A program made the position numbers and the translations under genes. From Ovis canadensis (taxonomy: Eukaryota > Chordata > Mammalia > Artiodactyla > Bovidae): DNA of 64,000 bases. Positions 11,253 to 25,500 of this stretch are shown piece by piece. Under the pieces are notes generated by a model. It saw nothing but the letters and a program-made list of their open reading frames with translations, made no database searches and was not told the DNA's origin. Within the stretch, counting starts at the first letter, position 1, and the number at the start of each line of letters is the position of its first letter. Location of the stretch: the NCBI RefSeq assembly GCF_042477335.2, contig NC_091256.1:43665001-43729000 (forward strand). Direction: 5' to 3'.

Positions 11253-11876
11253 CGCCTAGTTCATGGTAACTTGCTTTGGCTGCCCTGGGAAAGTCATGTA
11301 CCTTCCTCCGTGGTGCTCTAGTCATTTACTCACTGTCCTGAGAAAGAACTAACTAAGGCTCCTGAAAGCCACCTGGTTCTCTTTTTTGGCATTTTTACAT
11401 GCTGATCCCTCTGCTCCAAACACTCTTCCACCCACTTATCGCGTGACTAACTCACTTCTGCCGAAAACTCTTCTGCGACATGTCAGCCGGGCTGGATGGC
11501 CCTTACTGTGGGTTTCTACTCACCATACACTCCTCTTTTCATAGCATGTGTGATAACTGCACCATAATTTTTTGTTTAGTTGTTCCATTAACCAGTAAGT
11601 TCCATGAAGGCAGGTGTACCCTCCCATACATAGTTGTCACTTCGTAAATATTTGCCCTGTCCCGTATCACTTTTTCCTTCCCTCCCTCACCCAACTCAAA
11701 TTAGCCTTCCTAGGCAGGGACCCATGAATAGAAATTATCTCTATCCTTGGCTCCCTGGTACAGTCTTCCTCTCCTGTGTCTGGGCCCCTCAAGACTTTCT
11801 ACAGTTCTACTTCCAGCTCTGGGAATGAAGAATTAATGCTTAAACTAATGCTCATAAAGTGGCTATACAGAGTCAC
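11253..11876. other. Single-copy intergenic DNA
   Basis: No gene, young repeat or clear regulatory signal seen. Confidence 0.5.
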
Positions 11877-11990
11877 TGGGAGTTCCTTGGTGGCCTAGTG
11901 GTTACAATTCTGGGCTTTCACTGCCAGTCCCTGGTTGGGGAACTGAGATCCCACAAGCTGTGGGGCATGGCAAAGAAAGCCCTTATCTGG
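11877..11990 (+). mobile_element. CHR-type (tRNA-Glu) SINE, short form
   Basis: GGGAGTTCCTTGGTGGCCTA, GTGGTTACAATTCTGGGCTT and GGGGAACTGAGATCCCACAA follow the artiodactyl CHR-2 type consensus in order. Confidence 0.82.
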
Positions 11991-12849
11991 CCCCAAGCGT
12001 GCCCAAGCATAGTACCCCCTTCCTTGGGTCACGGTGATTAGCTTGTAGATAAGCACATAGTCTGGGTAAGGTTTGAGTTCTTTTCTAGAAAGTTAAACAC
12101 AGATGTTCAGAGGATGCCATCCTCTTCCTTTTGGGGTCACTGGCTGGGACAAGGCCAGCTACCATCTTTGTTCATGTCCGATGCCCTCCATGTGAAGAAA
12201 GCCCATTTTCAGGTATAAAAACGGAAGTAAACGCAGGAGTGGGTGGGGAAGGAAAGAGAGCTGAATGTCATTGGCATCTGAGTCCTTGTGCCTGGTCATT
12301 CCCGAGGCCACCCCCAGACATCCTCAAATGTTAGTGAATTCCCTTCTTTTGTCAAGCTGGTCTGAGTTCCCTTCCTGTCACCTAAGACGGAAGTGGTCCT
12401 GCCAGTTGCAATGTCCCTGCCGCCTGAAAGGTTCCATACCACCAGTCCAGGGGGAGAGGCAGAAACTTCTGTTCGGGAGAGTGAATGCCTGCCCAAGTGT
12501 ACAGCCACAACACGGCTCTGCCTGCCTTCAAAGTACAAACCCTTCTCCTATCCTTTCTTCCCAGGTGCCTTCACAGGCAGGCAGGAGGACAAGGTCAGGA
12601 AAGGCTGGAAATAAGATATATCTTTGTCCATCCCCAAAGTTCCCCCAATGCAAGTCACAATAATTTGAGCAAAAAGAGCGACAACATAACCCAAGGTGCT
12701 CTAAAACACTCATATGACACACGAACGAGTCTATGACACCCTGAGTTAATTAGCCTTATGCCTCTCCACCTTGATCTTGAGGACCTAACTCTAACCAGAG
12801 GACCTAATTCAAACTCTGATTGTTTCGCATCTTTAGGGAGGAGGTATTG
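11991..12849. other. Single-copy intergenic DNA
   Basis: Short open frames on both strands have no recognisable domain. Nothing else supported. Confidence 0.5.
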
Positions 12850-13010
12850 AGTACTCGGGGCTTCCCTGGTGGCTCAGATGGTAAAGAATCCACCTGCAAT
12901 GCGAGAGATCTGGGTTTGACCCTGGATTGGGAAGATCCCCTGGAGGAGGGCATGGCAACCCACTCCAGTATTCTTGCCTGGAGAATCCCCATGGACAGAG
13001 TGACGAGCCA
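12850..13010 (+). mobile_element. Bov-tA SINE, 3'-truncated
   Basis: Begins at GGGCTTCCCTGGTGGCTCAG, the tRNA-derived head, and runs to GGAGAATCCCCATGGACAGA, after which similarity stops. Confidence 0.93.
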
Positions 13011-13461
13011 TATGTCCAACCTAGGTCTGCCACTTAAAACAATCTGAATGTTTCTGCTACCTCAGGACGAGGAGTCATGTCTCCCTGGGGCTCACTCTTT
13101 CCTTCCAACAGGCAGATGGACCTCCCAGCTGTGACACTGTGACAGGTGAAGCCCTGAAGCTTTGCTAGAAGACAACACCCAGGCCCAGAGGGCCTCATTC
13201 ACAGTGGCCAATATTGCCCCCCACTTCCCCCGGCCCCTCTATGCTCTGCACCCATGGATTCCTGTGTCCCTGACTGAGAACACATGACTCTTGCCTACTG
13301 TAGAGCTCTTTGTTGCTCCACCTCTTTCCTACATCCTGAGCAAGGAGAAAGGGAGAAGCATCTTCTCTTTCCATTGGGCTCTGTTCCCCAATCCCACCCC
13401 CCCACCCCCCATGGAACACCTGGATCACTGTTAAATATCAATAGCTGAGAGGCAAGGCCAG

Positions 13462-13632
13462 CTAGGAGAAGGAGGCAGCAGAAGATGGGATGGTTAGATA
13501 ACATCACTGACTCAATGGACATGAGTTTGAGCAAACTCCCTGAGATAGTGGTGGACAGAGGAGCCTGGCCTGCTGCAGTCCTTGGGGTCAAAAAGAATCA
13601 GACACAACTTAGTGACTAAACCACAACAAAGG
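13462..13632 (+). mobile_element. BovB LINE extreme 3' fragment
   Basis: ATGGGATGGTTAGATAACAT, CACTGACTCAATGGACATGA and CAGACACAACTTAGTGACTA are the last blocks of BovB. This is the last recognised young ruminant repeat before the repeat-poor ZBTB18 region. Confidence 0.85.
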
Positions 13633-14259
13633 CCAGCAATTAAGTTTTGCGGCCTCACCAGAATGAGTCAGGTAAGGATTTCATTAAAATATGTATGAAC
13701 ATGCTCCAAGATTACAAATGGTAAATAACTGGAGGGACATTAGGTGAATTAAGTTAAATGAAAATTAACTTGTGTTTTATAGTACTGTAAAAAGCATAGA
13801 TTATTTCCTTTAACTACTTGACCATGGGTTAGACAGAAACTGATGTTAGACCATGAGAAAGAATATATTGTTCTCACTTGCAGATAAATAACATGTTTTC
13901 ATAGTTTCCCTCTAATTTCAGTAGAGAAATGTAATGGGCCCTGTGATTTTGTCAGTTCAGCAGCAGCCTCATTTCAGGGAACTATCTCCCCGTCCCCCAT
14001 GCCCTTGTCCTTCCCACACTCTGTGCTCCCCATGTGCATACGGCCACCACAAGAGACTGCAGATTGGTGCAATGGGCGTGGCCTTGGCATAGCCCATTGG
14101 TCCAGCAGTGGGTGCCCAACCTAAATAGGCCAATCAGAATTCTCCCCCAGGATCTGGGAACTGCAACTGACAAAAGAAGTCAGCCTTTCCCTGGGTGTCT
14201 GAAAATGAAGACATGTAAATGCAGAAGCAGTTGGCAGTCTTGTCCCACCATGTGGACTG

Positions 14260-14490
14260 AGGAATAGAAAATGCCAATCAGCAGAAAGAGTTCAGAGGCA
14301 AGAAAAGGAGAACAAATCCTGACAGCCTCTGAGCTCCCACTTCTTGCTGCTCCCAAGGCCTGTCCATATTCCTCTTTTGGATTTCATTGAATCCATGTAG
14401 CCTTATAATAAAATTCTTGCTTGGCTTAAACTAGCTTAAGTTGGATTTCTGTTCCTTGCAACCAAAGAGTTTTAACTAATATAAGAATGC
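14260..14490 (+). repeat. Ancient repeat remnant
   Basis: The end part with TTATAATAAAATTCTTGCTT and TTTCTGTTCCTTGCAACCAA resembles the 3' end of an old interspersed repeat. Family not assigned. Confidence 0.45.
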
Positions 14491-15519
14491 AGTCCTATTT
14501 CAGTCTCACTTACATGCTAATCTTGAATTCCTTAACTGTTTTACTTTGTGACTTCAAGGATGAAAAAAATAAAAGTGAAAATATTTGAGTTAGACTCTGG
14601 TACAAATTAGTCCGCCATCATTCTCTTGGACTTTTTTTTTTTTCCACACAACAGTCTGGTAGTGTTTTCCTCTGTACTGGAATGGATTAATTACAAGCTA
14701 GACACACAGGGGAATGAGTAGGTCAATGGTCTAGCTGTCAATGACAAAACATGGGATTTTTATGACAGTCACTAAGAATTTGGTCTTTCCTAATTTGAGT
14801 CCATTTGTGAGTACTGTGTGTTCTCTTCTGATGATCTTCCTAACTCAAATGACCTCTGATCTGTAGACCTATCATCAGTCCCCTTGGACACTCCAAATTT
14901 GGTGAACCATGCCCACAGCAATGGTCTGTGGTGGGGTCCTTCCTATGGAAGGCAGAATTAGCCTTTACAAGGCCTGTCCTAAGAAGGTGGCAGGGAGCTG
15001 TCCAACCAAGACTCTGTAGAGAAGCTGAACAAGCACAAAACCTCTCCAGGACTAACAGCAATGTTGCCTTAGCCCGGAGCCCTCAACGCTTGTGCACTGC
15101 TAGTTAAAATAACAAATGTCAACAACGAATGTGATACCATCCCCATTCACTTTCCCAAAGGTGTGTGTAGAACTAAAGAAGCTCTTGCCTGATATCTAAC
15201 TAGGCTCTCTCAGGGTTCCCCTATGGAAAAAAAAAAAAAATTAGTCCCAAACCCACTGGGCTTGACCAAAGACAAGAGGCATGTGTCTGGCATGCGCGTG
15301 GGAAAGCATAACCTGATATTCAAAATCCAAAGGCAGGTGGAAGTGCTCACCAGCCTTGCCCATGCCCTCCCTTGTCTAAGTGGGTGTTCCTTGGACCACC
15401 ATAAGCTTCAGAAACCTGAGTGGCAAATTAGTCACGTCTCTACTCTCATTGGGAAATATTTCCTTGTTATCCGTCCAAGTTTAATCAGCATTTCAGTTAA
15501 ACAGGTTAAAAATGCCCGA

Positions 15520-15645
15520 GGAATTCAGAGCTGGAAAGAACCTCAGGGTCATTTGGCCAATAGTTTATTTTAAAGATGAAGAAAAAGAAGCCCAGAGAGA
15601 TACAGTCACTTGTTTTTCAAGAAGCACAGCCAGGGAGCAGAGGGC
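15520..15645. repeat. MIR-class SINE remnant
   Basis: CAGAGCTGGAAAGAACCTCA followed by AAAGATGAAGAAAAAGAAGC and CCCAGAGAGATACAGTCACT fits the conserved MIR-type core. It borders the orphan CpG island. Confidence 0.6.
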
Positions 15646-15649
15646 TGGA

Positions 15650-16080
15650 GAGCAGCAGCGCATCAGCCCCGCCGGCTCCAGGCTCTGAGAACCGAACGCC
15701 TTCCGCATCGCGCTGCTCGCGGACCGCTCTGCACGCGCCCGAGGCCTAGATGGCCAAGAAATCAAGGGCACCGCCTCTTCTAAATTCTCCAGGGAGAAAG
15801 TTCCAAGGCGCTGGGGGCCGGTGCGGAGGATTTTCAAAGGCCTGCGGCGGAGCCCTGCTCGCAGGGACACGGGCCAGATGTCCTCACGTCCCCTCTGCAG
15901 ACGCTGGGGCTGCCTGCTGCAGTCCACCCCGCGCGGGCGCACGGCCGCCTCTGCTCCCGCAAGCCCCCGAGCAGCTTCGGAACACACCTAGGGATCCCGC
16001 CGGGCGGGCGGGTGGATGATGCAGGGGCGGCAGGATGGCTGCGAAGGTCAGTCGTCTCCCCTGCTGGCCGCCTTCCTTTC
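15650..16080. promoter_or_regulatory. Orphan CpG island downstream of ZBTB18
   Basis: About 430 nt with dense CpG dinucleotides and high GC in an otherwise AT-rich region. No known gene start is recognised on either side. A 140-codon minus frame (15565-15987) shows no domain. It may be the promoter of an unannotated transcript, a developmental CpG-island enhancer, or a decayed retrocopy edge. Confidence 0.6.
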
Positions 16081-16536
16081 CTGGTCGCTCCCTGTGGCGG
16101 CGGAGAAAACAATGAACCTGCGGGGCAGACAGAAGACAGACTGACGCATCTACACACTCGGAAGAGAGGGTCCAATGGCTAAGCAGCTCGAGTGGGGTCG
16201 TGAGAAAACCGTGGGGTTTTCACAGAGCAGGTGGAGTTCACTGCAAATGTATAGGGTCTTGCCCATCACTGGAGATGGCACCTTTGTTCGGTTCTCAGAA
16301 GTGCAATTCCAGGGGCACTTTTTTTCCCCCCTGTAAAAGAGACTGTAAAAACAATATTAATTTGTTTAAGCTCAAGACGTGAAACAAACCGGATGCCATG
16401 CTTTCTCAGCTTTCTGAGTTAGTGATGACGGTGTAGTGTAATTTAGCATCACCTGAAGCCAAAATTCACCTGAGTAGAATTAGGAATTGTCAGTGAATCC
16501 CCAACCACACTTCTAGAGATGAGTCTGATTCTTCTA

Positions 16537-16537
<1 letters not shown>

Positions 16538-16584
<47 letters not shown>
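16538..16584. repeat. (CA)n microsatellite
   Basis: About 23 uninterrupted CA units; probably length-polymorphic. Confidence 0.97.
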
Positions 16585-16588
<4 letters not shown>

Positions 16589-19500
16589 TAGTTACCAGTT
16601 TCCTTGGCCCTGATCTCCTATTGAACAATAGATATGTTCCCAGGACAATGTGGGGTTTGGTGCTTCTTTTGGTAGAAGAACTTATAGTATTTCTCCATCC
16701 CTATTATTCCCCTCTCTGTGTATGGTTTGTGTGTCAGCTGCTACCTGAACAGAGGTGGCAGTTCTATATAGGTTGGCTTAGAGAAGAAAACTGTTCTCAC
16801 TCGGGTTCTATAAATTACTCATATTCTCACTTTAATATCAAGTACGATATGTATTAGAGTGCATGGTTTTGGCTAGAATCAATTTGGAAGGCTGTCAAAT
16901 AAAAAACAAAATAGGAAAATAAATCCAAAGTAAAATTTATGACATGATTTTGCTCCCATTACATTCCACTTAACAAATGCATATGTTTTACAATATCTTT
17001 AATAATAATTATTAAACATAGTAAAATACTTCCAAACTTGGCTCATTGCATAATTGTACTTCGAGTGAAAAAAAAAATTATCTGAAGCCTTGTCAATATG
17101 CCACTTCCTCCTCCCCCAGCTTTTAACAGAAGCAGCCTCCAGTGGAATAATCCAAGCTGTGTTCAAGAAGTTGGCAAGTAGGTCCAATTAAATGTGGTTT
17201 TACTGTATTCTGGCGTTTGCATATCTTGTTTGCCAAGAAGTAATCTTTGACAAAAAAAAAAAAAAAAGAATCTCTACTGGCCCAGACACAGCCTGGATGG
17301 TGCAATGCATCACATAACTTTACCCCATGACTAAGATAATCTTTTTTTCTTAAATAGCTGTGGAAAACGTATCATATATCCATCATATTCCTATATGAAT
17401 CACAAAACACCATGCTTTATGGAGCCTCTTACATTTATACATGACAATCTGAAATTCATCTTAATAGCTCTGCTTATTTTAATTATTAAACTCAAAGGGG
17501 GTTACTTTCAGCCACCTGAGCTTGATGTATTTATTCAGGTGTGCTCCAGTTGGATTATCTGAATGAGGCTCCAAAGGACCCTATTGACTATGAAATGCCG
17601 GCTGGTCCAAGCTGCAGTCATCCATACTCACAAACCCAGGGACCTGAAACTCAGGGACAGGCATGCTCCTCTGAGTTTTGTTGGGCCGTTCTTTTGCTGA
17701 TGTTTTATACACTCCCATGCCCTTATGGAGGTGCTGACTCTCATAGTCCCTTCCAGCTAACCCACGCGCTACGTGAACCATCAGCCGTATCCAAAGTCCA
17801 GATGGAAAGCTGTCAACAAAGAGACTCCTTCCGCTCTGCCTACTGCATGATTCATCCCTGGCATGAAGACAGGCCGGAGATGGCCCCACCACCTTGATTC
17901 CCATAGGTGAGCCAGCCGAGGAGCACAGGTGCCCATTCCTCAGGTCAGCAGGGAGGGATCGGGTCTGAAAATGCCTCTGAACACACAACTTGGCCTTTGC
18001 TATCGACCGTCTCAAGCTCATTAAAAACACATGCAGAAATGGTTAAACAAAATCCTCTAAACCTTTTACAAAATTGCCAGTCTATTAGAAGGACTGAGCT
18101 CACAGCAAACTCTCCCTTCCAATGTGTGCAATGGAGCAGCTAATGTCCTTTGGACTCAAGTCTATGGCACCAAGCAGAGAGAGTTTGGGGGGGGGGGTTG
18201 TTTGTTTTTGGTTCTTGTTGTTGTTTTTTTTAACTTTTTTAAAACCAAACTCTTCAATAGTGCAACCCAAAGGACTGTTTTTACCAAACACGTACTGTTA
18301 AAGTCATCGCCTTGTAAAAAAAAATCTACGAAAATTATAAAATAAACAGGGAGATCTGTGTCATTGTATCTGGGAGAGCAAGAAGGGAAAGAGAAGCAGA
18401 TGACCGTGGCACGAATGCTTTTGTGAGTGGCACTGCATCAAAGAGCGAAGTGGACTCTCTGAATGGGGGTTTTGAAGCCTATTACGTGGAAAAGTTGGAT
18501 TGTAAGCTTGATCTGGGCAATATTTACTCAAAGTCTCCTTATAAGGCACAGAGCACTGCATGCCAGCAAGTCGTGGATTTTCACCAGGTGCATCTTCCTC
18601 CTAACGGAAGTAATCGCAAGGAGGCAGTTTGGCCACAGATTTGCAGTGTACCACGATGTGGCTCTAGCAACACAGAAAATAGCACATCAGGGATGTGAGG
18701 CCTGAGACTGAGATGCTCTGAGCTCTGATCTGGCGTGTGCCATCTTCTCCTGGTGAGATCAGTAAATCATTCAACTCTCTGGGGAAATCATTTTAATATG
18801 TGTGACTCCCTGGGGAGTTGCACTTGTTCCTTATCATTATATATATTAATCATGCTTTTTTAACATTTTATGATGCAAGATTAAATATAAGCTGAAGCTT
18901 TCAGTCTTGGTCTTTCCAGCCTTAAGAGAAAAATACATCTTCAGCTTAGGTTTTTAGATTAATCAGACAGAGAGTTGAAAGGGCTTGGGACATTCGTCCA
19001 AAGGAACCAAAAGTATGATGTAAGTTCTACGAGGGTTAGGGCATACCTACCTACCTGAGACTGTAGGATCTTTTTCATTCCTATGGTGCTTGGACTTTCA
19101 CATATCATGTAGAACTTGCTTTCCTCAGGGCCTGCTTAAAACCAGAACAAAGTTGAGACTGTTAGTGACCAATGAACTTAAATCATAAAAATTCACATTT
19201 TAAAAACCCACATTGATAAGAAGGCTTTATGATAAGGAAACTTCACCTTGGCATAAAAAATTATAATCATTATAATAGTGAAGTCACTGCAAATGCATAT
19301 AGCATATGTTTTTTGAGAGCTTAATACTTTTGCAAATTCATTTGCGCACTATTCTAAGGAAGGAGATGATAAGGGTATTATTTTTCTGGTCTTTCTTACA
19401 CATGGAGAAATCAGGGTGGGGCCAGTATAACTTCATTAACTTTCTCTTAAGCCTTCTTTCTCTAAAGCAGATGATACTGGGAGACAGGGGTGAAAAACAT

Positions 19501-22500
19501 TCCAAGTAACCAAGGCCAGTTTTCAGATACGTGGGAAATTATTCAATTTTCCCCTTTCAGCAACAAACAAGTTTTGAGGTTCCTGTCTGGCTGCCACCCT
19601 CTGTCGCGCATCCAGGTTTCTTCTCTTCCTCTTGCACATCCAGCAACAGTTCTGTCAGCCCTGCACTTACTAGCCTGCAAGTAGCAGTGCCGCGGTTGAA
19701 CTGGTAACATGTTTGGGAACCTAAGCAACCCCTTTCATGACTGGGAGTAGAGAGGGAGGGTGTGTCAGTGGGAAGAATCCTGCCAGGGTCTCAGTTCTTG
19801 GGGAGCCCAAGGTAGAGGCGCCAAGACATGTCCTCCGCACTCTCAGGAGAGAGTGCTCTACTGTGATAATTTTCTGAATGGTTGATAGGATCTAAGTCAG
19901 GAAGAGAAATAGCATAATTCCAATCTTAGGTTCAACTAGTAACTATATATAGCAGACAATGGTAAGTGCAATCATGGTAAATATCTATTAACATATTGCA
20001 ATTACCATTTGGACATAACCAGAATGTTGAGATCAGATTCAGACTTGATCAAAGATGTGCCCTAAACAAGGAATTCAGCCTCCATGTGCCTCTAACGAGG
20101 AAAAAAATTTTAAAAACCCTCATGTCTAAAACGATAGATAACTATCGTTTTAGAATGTATGAAATGTATGAGGAATGTATGAAATGTTTGCAAAGTAGTC
20201 TGGACCCTCTTCCCTTCTCTTATGGCCTCACCTGGTACCTGCTCTTCCACTTTTAGGATAAACAAACTGGAAATCACTTTTGCCCTGTCCAGCTCTAAGT
20301 TTCTGTGATTTTTAGGAAGGACATGTGATACAGCAGTTTGTAAGGGGAGAATATCAGACACATAACGCAGGTCTTCAAATAATGGGCAATAATTGGGCCA
20401 TTCTGGCCATTAGATTTTTGCAATTTGAATAACCAAATTAATTCATTATTTTAAAAGCAACCAGCCCAGAATGCAAATTTTAAAATTTAGGATACAGATG
20501 TAAGCTGGGAAATGTTTTTGTTTATACGACTTAAGAGTTATGTTATTTTAGGAGAGAGAAAAAATTATACATGTATCATTAAATAAGAATAACAATATGA
20601 GGATTGATTGCCTCATACTTTGAGGGCATTGTTTGACTGACTTTTAAACAGAAACACTTCAATCATTTAAAATTCTTCCATGCTGGTCAAGCCTACAAAC
20701 CGCCTGTATTTTGACTAAAGTATTATTTTTACTGCAAGATAAGCACCTTTACAAAGCAAATTAAATAGATGACAAACCCACCCTCCCTCCCCATTTTGCA
20801 CATAAGTGACTCCAGTACTGCTTTGAGGCATCCCTCAAGTCAAATAACATAAATAGAATGTGAGAAATTACGTTTTCTAGACTTCACACTTAGTATGAAA
20901 AACAAAACTTCATTGTGCCTCAACATATCCTCTCATTTTTTTCTCTTAACCTAAGGATTTCATAGAGTTCAGCGTGGTTTATTACACTGAGCAACTGAAA
21001 ATGCCTCAGCCCCTGGGTGAACAGGCTCTGACCTTGGATATATGTCTGTGGGTTGCTGGTGCAGAGAGGTAAATAGGGCCAACCTCATATGTAGTTTTCA
21101 TTCAAATGTACTTCAATTTTTTCAAAATGGTAGAAATTCACACACAAAAACAACTTGGTTGAAAAAGGTCCATGGCAACGGTGTCCAAAATTACTCAATG
21201 CATAAAATTTGCCCTCTTATAATGAATAAAGGACACTGACAAAAACAGAGCAGACTATAAAATATGAATTTTAGTTTGTATCTCAACAAAAATAAAAACC
21301 TAAAGGGTAGTCCATCTGCCAGCCTTTAGTTTCTTTTTCATTTATTCAATTGCAAGATCTTGGGGATACTGAAGAGACCTTAAATTCTGCAATAAAAGCA
21401 TGTGTATAATGTCTATGCTTTGAATATAAACCTGTACCATTTCTCCCTCCTGTCACACTTAAGAGACCCTCTTTCTCAAAGGCAGTTAGTTATAGAAATA
21501 ACCTTATAAATTATTTTCTTGGAATACGGCTTTATGCTCAAATTTCTTCTAGTCAATGAGGATTTTAAGTACACAGAGAAACAGCTATAAATGAGAAGAA
21601 ATGGATTTTTTTCCCCCTAAAAATGAATAGATGGCATAAACTGTGGCTATGGTTCACAAACAATAAATGTTTTTCTTAAATGTTTTTAATTGTCTATTAT
21701 TGTATCATTGTGCTTTTCTAAAACTTACCCAAATAGATACTCTAGGAAGCCTTGTTGCCTGTCTAGTAAACATGCAATAGGCATTTCAGCATTACCAAAG
21801 AGCTCGTTTGCACGACACAGTTCCAAATAAATGATCCACAAAAAAAGGTACATATGTACATACATATAATATGCATATAATTTTTCTGTGTTTAAGAGAT
21901 TTAGATTAAAAGCTTAAATGCTCCTACTTTGATCACAGATCATTTCAGAGCAATAGACATATATAACTAAATGTCAGGGTGTTTTGTAATCCCCTCAAAG
22001 GTGAAGTGTACACTGAACCAGGGAATGATTTTTTTTTAATGAGGTGAATATGCCCTTATTTACACATAGTTTCAAGTAATCTCTTTTAAAATTCTACATG
22101 GTTAAGTTTTATTCTCTTAAGCTCTTTCACATCAAAAGTTAGCTCTGATTTGTCACAGCACACATAAATAAGGTTACACTATTCTTTCAAGCTCAGTACC
22201 ATTGTACTTACATGATTATGTATTCAAGCAACGAGTTACTATAGCCTATAAGAGTTTACAAATATTCAAATACATTTTTCACGTACCACTTCATATTAAC
22301 TACAAATAAACTTTCTACAAATGTGAATATTTAGGCCAATATGTCTTTTTAAAAATTCCTATATAGTCATGTTAAGCATGCATGTTGACATTGAGTAAAA
22401 GCTACTTGATTTAATGATTAACTACAGAGATTATAATAAAGTGTAAATAAATCACTTCCGTGAATGGACTCTCTATCTGTGTCACACGGCCTCTCAAAGC

Positions 22501-25500
22501 CACTCTAAATATCCTCACTGAAACTGTTACTGACTAATGTGCTACATTTTAAAGCCAAATTGGGTTTTTGCTCCTCTCATGCCAAACGAACTAGAGAGAA
22601 TTGCCTCCTATAGCAAAATTCGAGCTCAACTGCAAACCCATTTCTGAAGACAATTAGAAAGGGTAGGGGGCAGGGACAAGAACCTGAAATTCAAGAAAAT
22701 TTTAGTTTTGACAGAATCATTTTGCAAACTACCCTTCACATAAACCCAGGGATCGTGATTAACAGTAAATGTTCGAATAGAACCAGGAAAGTCAACTAGT
22801 TTATTTCTCTCAAAAAAGTCAGCTTTCTTTCAGGTGCTTGAATATTTAGGCTTCTATGAGCCTGAATTATCTAGACAATTAAATCAACAAATTATTTAGT
22901 GTACGCAGACACTTTTAATTGGGCTTAAAGGAGCAACTTTTCAAGTTTCATTTCTATGACCTCACAGTTCCTTGTTACAATGTTTTATATATGGAGTTCA
23001 GTTTTTCACAAGGAATTACAAACACTAAGATTTTTAACCGATCAGTTTGCAAAATGTTGACAGTTTCACTTCTAAAATGTCTCTGTAAATAAACTAATAT
23101 TTCTAAAAACCTCCGGTGTCAGTATGATCTGATTGCTTTAGCCCTCCTTTTATATTAAAAAAAATCTGAGTTGGGAAGGCTAGAAACATACAATGCTTCT
23201 GTCTACGTAACTACACTGACAGTCAAAAGATAAGTGGTTCTACATTTTGGACCAAAGGATCACCTACAAAGATATTTTGCCATGTTTCAGCAGGTCAGAG
23301 TAGGACGTGTTTAACAAAAGGGACAAAATCCTATCAGTGTAATAAATTTGGGCAATTAGCCACAATGAAACTCCTAAAACTTTATTTGCTTTTAAAAAAT
23401 AATTGCTTTCTTTTTAAAATAAAAATGGTATTATTTCTAGTGTTTTCATGTCAAATGACATTAAATAAAAGGATCGAGTCTTCCAGTCCAGCATTTCAAA
23501 ATTCACACTTCCTCGATCACTGCGCCTTATTAGTAAGTTTCAAACATTTAAATAATTACAATGAAAAGTTAGATCAATATCTACAAATTAAAACTAAAAT
23601 TTGAGTTTCCTATCCAGATGTATGTGAGTTTCCCTCATATTAGAAATGAAAGAATGTTTTAAGCTTTTATAAGAATAAAATGTAGTCATACAATAAATTT
23701 TGAGATGGTAAGATTCTTTTAAAAAATTCTTTATCTGGTACAATAGGACTTTTAAAGTCAAGTTTTTATGTTTTGTGTTCTATTGATCAAACTTGGGAGA
23801 TTCAAGATTCTTTAAGTTGTATTACTTCTGAGGTTAAGAAAACCGATTATTTCTTTAATAACAGTTCAAAATTTTTGTTTTACCTGGAAGAAAAGGAGTA
23901 TTTCAGCCATTTTAATGTGAGCTATTATATAATTTTAATAAAATGTTCACCTTTTCCTAATCTTCCAATACTTGTTTGTAGATCATGTCTATTGGAAAAA
24001 AAAAAAACTCTATTTGATTTACCTATTAATCTGATAGCATAATTAACTAGAAAGGAAATCCAAAACCAGTATCCTTAACACTGGATAGCTCTGGGATATT
24101 CCCTAGGGTACACCTTACACACAAAGCTGGGCCCACATTAATCTAGGGAATAATTATCTGAACGAAACAGATGTTTTCAAAAGTAAATGAAACCCCATAT
24201 TTAAAGTATACTTATATGTCAGCCCAATGTCAAAGGTGAGATCAATTTGAATAGTTTCCAATGTGATTACATGACCAATTAATTTCCTTTTTTAAAAATG
24301 TAGTGAATGAACAACTGATTCCTTCACTTATCAAACATGGTGATTTGTGTAATTTGTCCATGTTGCAAGAAGTGTTTTAAGGAGTTACTTCTTCCAAATT
24401 TCATGTCAAAATACTTTTTGTAAGTGCATCCAGCTAAGTTTAAAATAATGCTCATTTAAAATTAGATGCTAGTCTGTGGAACTAAATTATAACTCTCAAC
24501 ATCTTCTGAAAGCTTCGAGACACTCTGACCAGATAGCATAGGAACTGAAGACACAGGTCCTACTCACCCTCCCACCCCGTAACTAACTGCCCAAGAAATT
24601 CAAATGTATATTCTCCTTTCATGTCAAACAATGTTTGGTTGGTTAAAACCAAGTGAGTTTCATGTAACTGAAATCCTGTGTCAACCAAAAAAAAAGGGAA
24701 AGGTAGGATCCCAAGTAGAATAATAAATTACCGATGGTGCTTTATAATCTTTTGGGATTCCCATCCAAAGACAACAGGGAACTTACATATGGTACACTTT
24801 CAAGCTCCAGACCTTATATATTATTTCTATTGAAATTAAGAATATTAACCTTACTATGGGTCATTTAATATAAATGTATTTAATTTTGACAGTAATCATG
24901 TAAAACTGTATTTTCATAGGTACCTTTAAGGATATCCTGGAAGAGTATGGACAATTATAGATTCCAGAATTTGTAAAAACTCTCAGGTTGGTGCCAGCCT
25001 TGCTCACACTTAAAGACAACTGGACCCTCAGCATGTGTGAGTTAGTGTTCTGTCGATTCTTTAGGTCAGCCAGCAAATGTTTCTCACCCTGACAAGACCC
25101 ATCAGGCAAGCATGAAGCTGGGACGATCACAAAAATTAGGGAACAGTTTTTTAAATGGTTGCATGTACTTAATCACATTTTAAAGTTAAACCTTAAGAAT
25201 TAAAACCTGAGAACTTTTGACTTCTCCCAGCAACAAAGAGGATGTATACAGCTATTCTTGAACAATCAAATGCCTGCTAATTCAATTGCCTAAAATTCCA
25301 GTCATTAGCCAAGCAGTTTTCCAAATTAAGACATCCGGTCTCCTACAATTTTCCACTTAAGCCAGAACATAGAAAAATAGATTTGACCAATCAACTTAAG
25401 ATTACCCATGAAAATATGACTTATGGGGTATGGATTAGTAGTTGTACAGTGTATTATGAAAAATCTATGCTGCCATCTTCACGTTCCTGATCCAGGTTGT

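Noticed and set aside
15565..15987. 140-codon minus frame in the orphan CpG island
   Set aside because: Composition effect of the island; no domain and no clear splice sites.
17581..18030. 149-codon minus frame
   Set aside because: No recognisable domain or exon signals; flanking DNA is single-copy noncoding.
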